Source: Variovorax sp. PBS-H4 (GTDB taxonomy: Bacteria > Pseudomonadota > Gammaproteobacteria > Burkholderiales > Burkholderiaceae_C). From it: a stretch of DNA of 64,000 bases. A program made the position numbers and the translations under genes. The DNA lies in NCBI RefSeq assembly GCF_901827205.1, contig NZ_LR594675.1:3968001-4032000 (forward strand), given 5' to 3'. This document shows positions 60,913 through 64,000 of the stretch, in pieces. The notes below the pieces were generated by a model. It did no database searches and was not told where the DNA came from. It was given only the letters and a program-made list of their open reading frames with translations. Each line of letters starts with the position of its first letter. Within the stretch, counting starts at the first letter, position 1.

Positions 60913-61111
60913 AGGGCCGAAGCGCTTCGAGCCATTGCGGAGTCTGGGGGGCACCGCCCCATCGGGGACTGTCGTGCCTACGAAGTGCATCCACCGCTCG
61001 GGCAGCACATCGTCAGGTTCCTTGGCGAGGCAGGATTTCATCGCCATTCTGCGGCTCGGCGTCGCGCCGGCATGGCGGTCACGATCCTGTGGCGCGGGGT
61101 GTGCCCGTGAA

Positions 61112-61306
61112 CTAGAAGCCCTTGCGCGGGCGCCGCCAGCCGTACCAGAAGCCTGCCGCAGGCGGAATGCCGAGTGCGACCCAAGCCACAGCATCGCCCA
61201 GCCCGCCATCGCTGAAGAGCGCCGACACCAAGCCGACGGACGTGAGCACGCCCAGCACGATCGGCCAGCCCCACAAGTGCCAGAAGGAATGACGTGGCTT
61301 CGTCAT
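61112..61306 (-). CDS. Small membrane protein downstream of PepSY gene
   Basis: A 64-residue protein with two predicted membrane helices: GWPIVLGVLTSVGLVSALFS and DAVAWVALGIPPAAGFWYGW, and a basic C-terminus RRPRKGF. The ATG at 61306 overlaps the stop of the PepSY gene (ATGA), so it is translated with it. Small proteins of this kind often follow PepSY-type reductases near siderophore receptors; no function is known. Confidence 0.75.
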   Translation of the reverse strand: MTKPRHSFWHLWGWPIVLGVLTSVGLVSALFSDGGLGDAVAWVALGIPPAAGFWYGWRRPRKGF

Positions 61307-62493
61307 GACCCCGCCTTCGCCGTTGCGGAGCGCCGAGCGACCGGCACCGCTGGCGCGCCCTGCACCTGCGCACCCGGCGGCGTTTCGGCGGCGGGCACGG
61401 CCCTGCCGCGCTTGAGCCACAGGTAGAGGCCGCTGCCCAGCACGATGATGGTGGCGATGTCCAGCAGCGCCCAGAGGATCTGCATCGGCATGCCGCCGTA
61501 GTCCCCGAAGTGCAGTGGCTGCGACACCAGCAGAGCCGTGAGGTACCAGGGCAACTGCGGACTTGCGGTCACTTCGTTGCTCCTGGCATCCACCAGCACC
61601 GGCTGCAGCAGCCGCGAGGTGAAGGGCTCGTTACCTCGCAGGAACACCGTGTTGTGATGCGGACTCGAGAAAGCCGTGCCGGGAAACGCGATGAACGAGA
61701 CCTTCATTCCCGGCGCGCGCTCGAGCGCGACTTCCAGCGAACGCTGCAACGAGCCGCGCTCGGCCTTGGGTACCTCGGGCTGCCCGTTGTAGGGCGCGAG
61801 CAGCGCGCTCAGCTGGTCGTACTGCCAATACTTGATCACCAGGTCAGCCCAGGTATTGATCATGCCCGTGGCGCCCACGGTGAAGGCCCACACCAGCGTG
61901 ACGATGCCCAGCAGGTTGTGCAGGTCCAGCCACTTGAGGCGCGGCCGGCGCTCGCGCCGCACGGTGCCGAAATCGAGCTTGCGCATGAAGGGCGCATACA
62001 GCACCACGCCGCTGACGATGGCCACCAGCAGCAGCAGGCCCATGAAGCCCAGGAACAGCTTGCCGGGAAGCCCGGCGAAGAGGTCTACATGGAGCTTGAG
62101 CATGACCCACATGAAGCCTTCGTCGAACTTGGGCTGGGCCAGCACCTGGCCGGTGCGCGCGTCGACCGCGACAGATTTGAAGTCGTCGGTGGGCGCCGGC
62201 GTGGGCGTGAGGGTGACGAACCAGAGCCCGTCGTCGTCCTCCGGCTGGGAGACGAACTGCACCACGCGATCGGGATGCAGCGCATGTGCCGTCGCGACCA
62301 CGCCGTCCAGGCTCGCGCGCGGCGTGCCGGGTGCCATCTTCGGTGCCTCGACCTCGGTGCCCAGCAGGTGGCCGATCTCGTGGTGGAAGATCAATGGCAG
62401 CCCGGTGACGCACAGGAGCAGCATGAAGACGGTGCAGACCAGGCTGCTCCACTTGTGCACCCAGGCCCAGGTCTTGACGCGTCTGGTGTCCAT
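61303..62493 (-). CDS. PepSY-associated membrane protein (iron/siderophore-reductase-like)
   Basis: A 396-residue inner-membrane protein. It begins MDTRRVKTWAWVHKWSSLVCTVFMLLLCVTGLPLIFHHEI, with further helices LGFMGLLLLVAIVSGVVLYAP, LHNLLGIVTLVWAFTVGATG and LLDIATIIVLGSGLYLWL. The conserved helix and histidine pattern (HKW, LHFGDYGG) is that of PepSY_TM proteins. These are often linked to TonB siderophore receptors, and some reduce ferric complexes in the periplasm. The ATG at 62493 is 18 bp after the receptor stop, so both form one iron-uptake unit. Confidence 0.9.
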   Translation of the reverse strand: MDTRRVKTWAWVHKWSSLVCTVFMLLLCVTGLPLIFHHEIGHLLGTEVEAPKMAPGTPRASLDGVVATAHALHPDRVVQFVSQPEDDDGLWFVTLTPTPAPTDDFKSVAVDARTGQVLAQPKFDEGFMWVMLKLHVDLFAGLPGKLFLGFMGLLLLVAIVSGVVLYAPFMRKLDFGTVRRERRPRLKWLDLHNLLGIVTLVWAFTVGATGMINTWADLVIKYWQYDQLSALLAPYNGQPEVPKAERGSLQRSLEVALERAPGMKVSFIAFPGTAFSSPHHNTVFLRGNEPFTSRLLQPVLVDARSNEVTASPQLPWYLTALLVSQPLHFGDYGGMPMQILWALLDIATIIVLGSGLYLWLKRGRAVPAAETPPGAQVQGAPAVPVARRSATAKAGS

Positions 62494-62510
62494 CGCGGGA
62501 GTTCCTCGGG

Positions 62511-64000
62511 CTAGAAGCGGTACGTGGCGCTCGCCACGATGTTGCGGCGCGTGCCCCACCAGCAATCGCCGCGCGCCAGGCAGGTGCTGAAGTACTCCTT
62601 GTCGGTCGCGTTGTTGATGTTCAGCGCATAGCGCCAGTTGGCGGACTCGTAGGCGAACACCAGGTCCAGCAGCGTGACGCCGGGGATGCGCGGGCCGTAG
62701 CCGCCGAAGGAGACGTCGCGGAACGCGCCCATATGGCGCACCCCGGCGCCGGCCGAGAAGCCGCGCACGCCCGCGATGGCGAAACGGTACTTGGCCCACA
62801 CCGCGGCCTGGTGCCGCGGCAGGCCTTCGAGTTGTTCATCGAGGTCGGTGTAGTTGTAGTGCGCCGTGATGTCGAGGTTCGGCGTGATCGAGCCTCGGGC
62901 CTCGAGCTCCACGCCGCGGGTCCTCGTCTGGCCCAGCTGCTGGTAGACATTCGGCAGCGGCTGCGAGATCTGGTTCTTTTCTCGCAGGTCGTAGGCGGCA
63001 GCGCTGAACGCGACGCTGCGGCCGGTAGGCTCGTACTTGACGCCGAGCTCCCACTGCTCGCCGCGAAGCGGCGTGAACACATGGCCAATCCGCGGCGACT
63101 GCGGCGTGAAGGATTCGGCGTAGCTCACGTACGGCGACCAGCCGGAAGCAAAGGCGTAGAGCACCCCCAGGCGCTTCGTCGTCGCGCTGTCCCGCGCGTC
63201 CTCGCTGCCTTCGGCGCCCGACACGACACGGTCGTGCCGCAGGCCGGCGATGAAGTTCCAGTTGCCCAGCTTGATCTGGTCCTGCAGGTAGGCGCCGGTG
63301 GCGCGCTGCTTCGTGCGCGGCATCGCCACGCGCTCGGGCTCTTGCCTGAAACCATAGAGCGGCGTGTAGGCATCGATGTCGCTGTACGTGCTGGCACCCC
63401 AGACGTTCTCGCGCTGGCGCGAGTAGTCGGCGCCGACCAGCAGCGTGTGCCTGAGCGTGCCCGTCTCGAAGTGGCTCTCGAGATGGTTGTCCAGGGTGTC
63501 GATGCGGTTGCGCGTGAGGTAGCTGTCGAGAACGCGGCCCGTGCGGCGCTTGAAGATCGGATCCAGGCCCCAGCCGCCAGGAATCGTGAAGAAGTCGCCG
63601 TAGTGGTAGCTGCTGTCGTTCTCGTTACGGGCGTGGCGGAAGTTCTGGCGGAAGGTGAAGCGGCCGTTCAACTTGTGCTCGAACAGCCAGCCGAAGGTCT
63701 TGCGCTCGCTGTCGTAGTGGTCACCGGGTTCACCGATGAAGCGGCTCACCGGCAGGCGGCCGTTCGGATTAGGCAGGATCGTGCCTTCCCACGGCAGGAA
63801 CTGCGAGGTCGTTCCGCTCTTGTCTTTCTGGTAGAGCCCCTGCAGGGTAAGCGAGGTGGCGGCGCTGGGGCGCCAGGTCAGCGAAGGCGCGATCATGCGG
63901 CGGTCGTCGGGCACGAAGTCGACCTGGGTGCCGGCCTCGCGCGCGACCGCGATCAGCCGATACGACCATTGGCCGTCGGCACTCAGCGGGCCGGTCAGGT
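62511..64000 (-). CDS. TonB-dependent siderophore receptor, C-terminal part (start beyond window)
   Basis: The coding frame is open to the right window edge, leaving about 496 residues of the outer-membrane barrel. It reads as a ferrisiderophore receptor of the FhuA/FpvA type: many aromatic beta-strands (LFEHKLNGRFTFRQNFRHAR), YVSYAESFTPQSP, GEQWELGVKYEPTGRS, a VELEARGSITPNLDITAHYNYTD segment, NNATDKEYFSTC, and C-terminal ATYRF with a terminal Phe. The plug and TonB box lie outside the window. The siderophore cannot be named. It is the first visible gene of a unit with the PepSY protein and a small membrane protein. Confidence 0.93.
   Translation of the reverse strand, partial: LTGPLSADGQWSYRLIAVAREAGTQVDFVPDDRRMIAPSLTWRPSAATSLTLQGLYQKDKSGTTSQFLPWEGTILPNPNGRLPVSRFIGEPGDHYDSERKTFGWLFEHKLNGRFTFRQNFRHARNENDSSYHYGDFFTIPGGWGLDPIFKRRTGRVLDSYLTRNRIDTLDNHLESHFETGTLRHTLLVGADYSRQRENVWGASTYSDIDAYTPLYGFRQEPERVAMPRTKQRATGAYLQDQIKLGNWNFIAGLRHDRVVSGAEGSEDARDSATTKRLGVLYAFASGWSPYVSYAESFTPQSPRIGHVFTPLRGEQWELGVKYEPTGRSVAFSAAAYDLREKNQISQPLPNVYQQLGQTRTRGVELEARGSITPNLDITAHYNYTDLDEQLEGLPRHQAAVWAKYRFAIAGVRGFSAGAGVRHMGAFRDVSFGGYGPRIPGVTLLDLVFAYESANWRYALNINNATDKEYFSTCLARGDCWWGTRRNIVASATYRF

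Noticed and set aside
60913..61111. A minus-strand frame with protein-like composition after the hybrid kinase
   Set aside because: No start with a ribosome-binding site and no recognisable family; the frame continues as a shadow of the kinase. I list the 199-bp gap as empty apart from a small GGGG/CCCC hairpin near 60949.
1..64000. CRISPR arrays, insertion sequences, prophage genes, rRNA
   Set aside because: None seen: no repeat-spacer pattern, transposase or integrase motif, phage structural gene or rRNA sequence in the window.

Overview
The window is high-GC DNA from a betaproteobacterium, most likely a member of the Comamonadaceae close to Variovorax. The reasons are the trxA-rho pair, a single-cysteine type-B L31, Bug-type tripartite tricarboxylate receptors next to CoA-linked catabolic genes, and a pst-phoU-phoB-phoR order. 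The genus is an inference from protein resemblance; no search was run. I saw no insertion sequence, prophage, rRNA or CRISPR array.

Layout. 1-2982: the end of a membrane protein, a MarR-like regulator, two hypothetical genes and an HI0933-type flavoprotein. 2979-8852: one very long gene fusing an AddB-like nuclease to an AddA-like helicase-nuclease. 8978-15429: trxA, rho, a Gfo/Idh/MocA oxidoreductase, L31, a glycosyltransferase-like membrane protein and a MATE pump. 15413-27459: a phosphate block. pstS-pstC-pstA-pstB-phoU-phoB-phoR run leftward, ppx runs rightward, and an OlsB-like acyltransferase, ppk and sixA run leftward. Pho boxes lie in the pstS/ppx gap and, as three half-sites, before ppk. 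27599-31393: a cNMP-domain/thioredoxin-reductase-like fusion, a GST, tRNA-Pro(TGG), small hypothetical genes and tRNA-Arg(TCT).

31535-42950: a catabolic cluster of unknown substrate. It has a LysR regulator, an alpha/beta hydrolase, three Bug receptors, an enolase-superfamily enzyme, crotonase, acyl-CoA dehydrogenase, a CaiB/BaiF CoA-transferase, a GST, an amidohydrolase and a carboxymuconolactone-decarboxylase-like protein. A perfect 17-bp inverted repeat sits between its divergent arms.

43098-57985: a stress or low-oxygen island. It has phosphoketolase, a Met/His-rich lipoprotein, a DegP-like protease, two universal stress proteins, an APH/P-loop kinase fusion, a P2A ATPase, a PHA synthase, a three-BON protein, an acetoacetyl-CoA reductase-like SDR, a zinc alcohol dehydrogenase and a TraR/DksA-like protein. 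Six FNR/Anr/FixK-like dyads (14 bp) lie in five of its intergenic regions, which suggests one oxygen-responsive regulon. An OmpR-type regulator and a hybrid PAS-GAF histidine kinase follow. The window ends in a PepSY/TonB-receptor iron-uptake group, with the receptor cut by the window edge.

The two most unusual features are the island with its repeated dyads and a duplicated 20-codon leader. One leader copy is a free-standing mini-gene overlapping both pstC and pstA. The other forms the N-terminus of the flavoprotein behind the nuclease-helicase gene.
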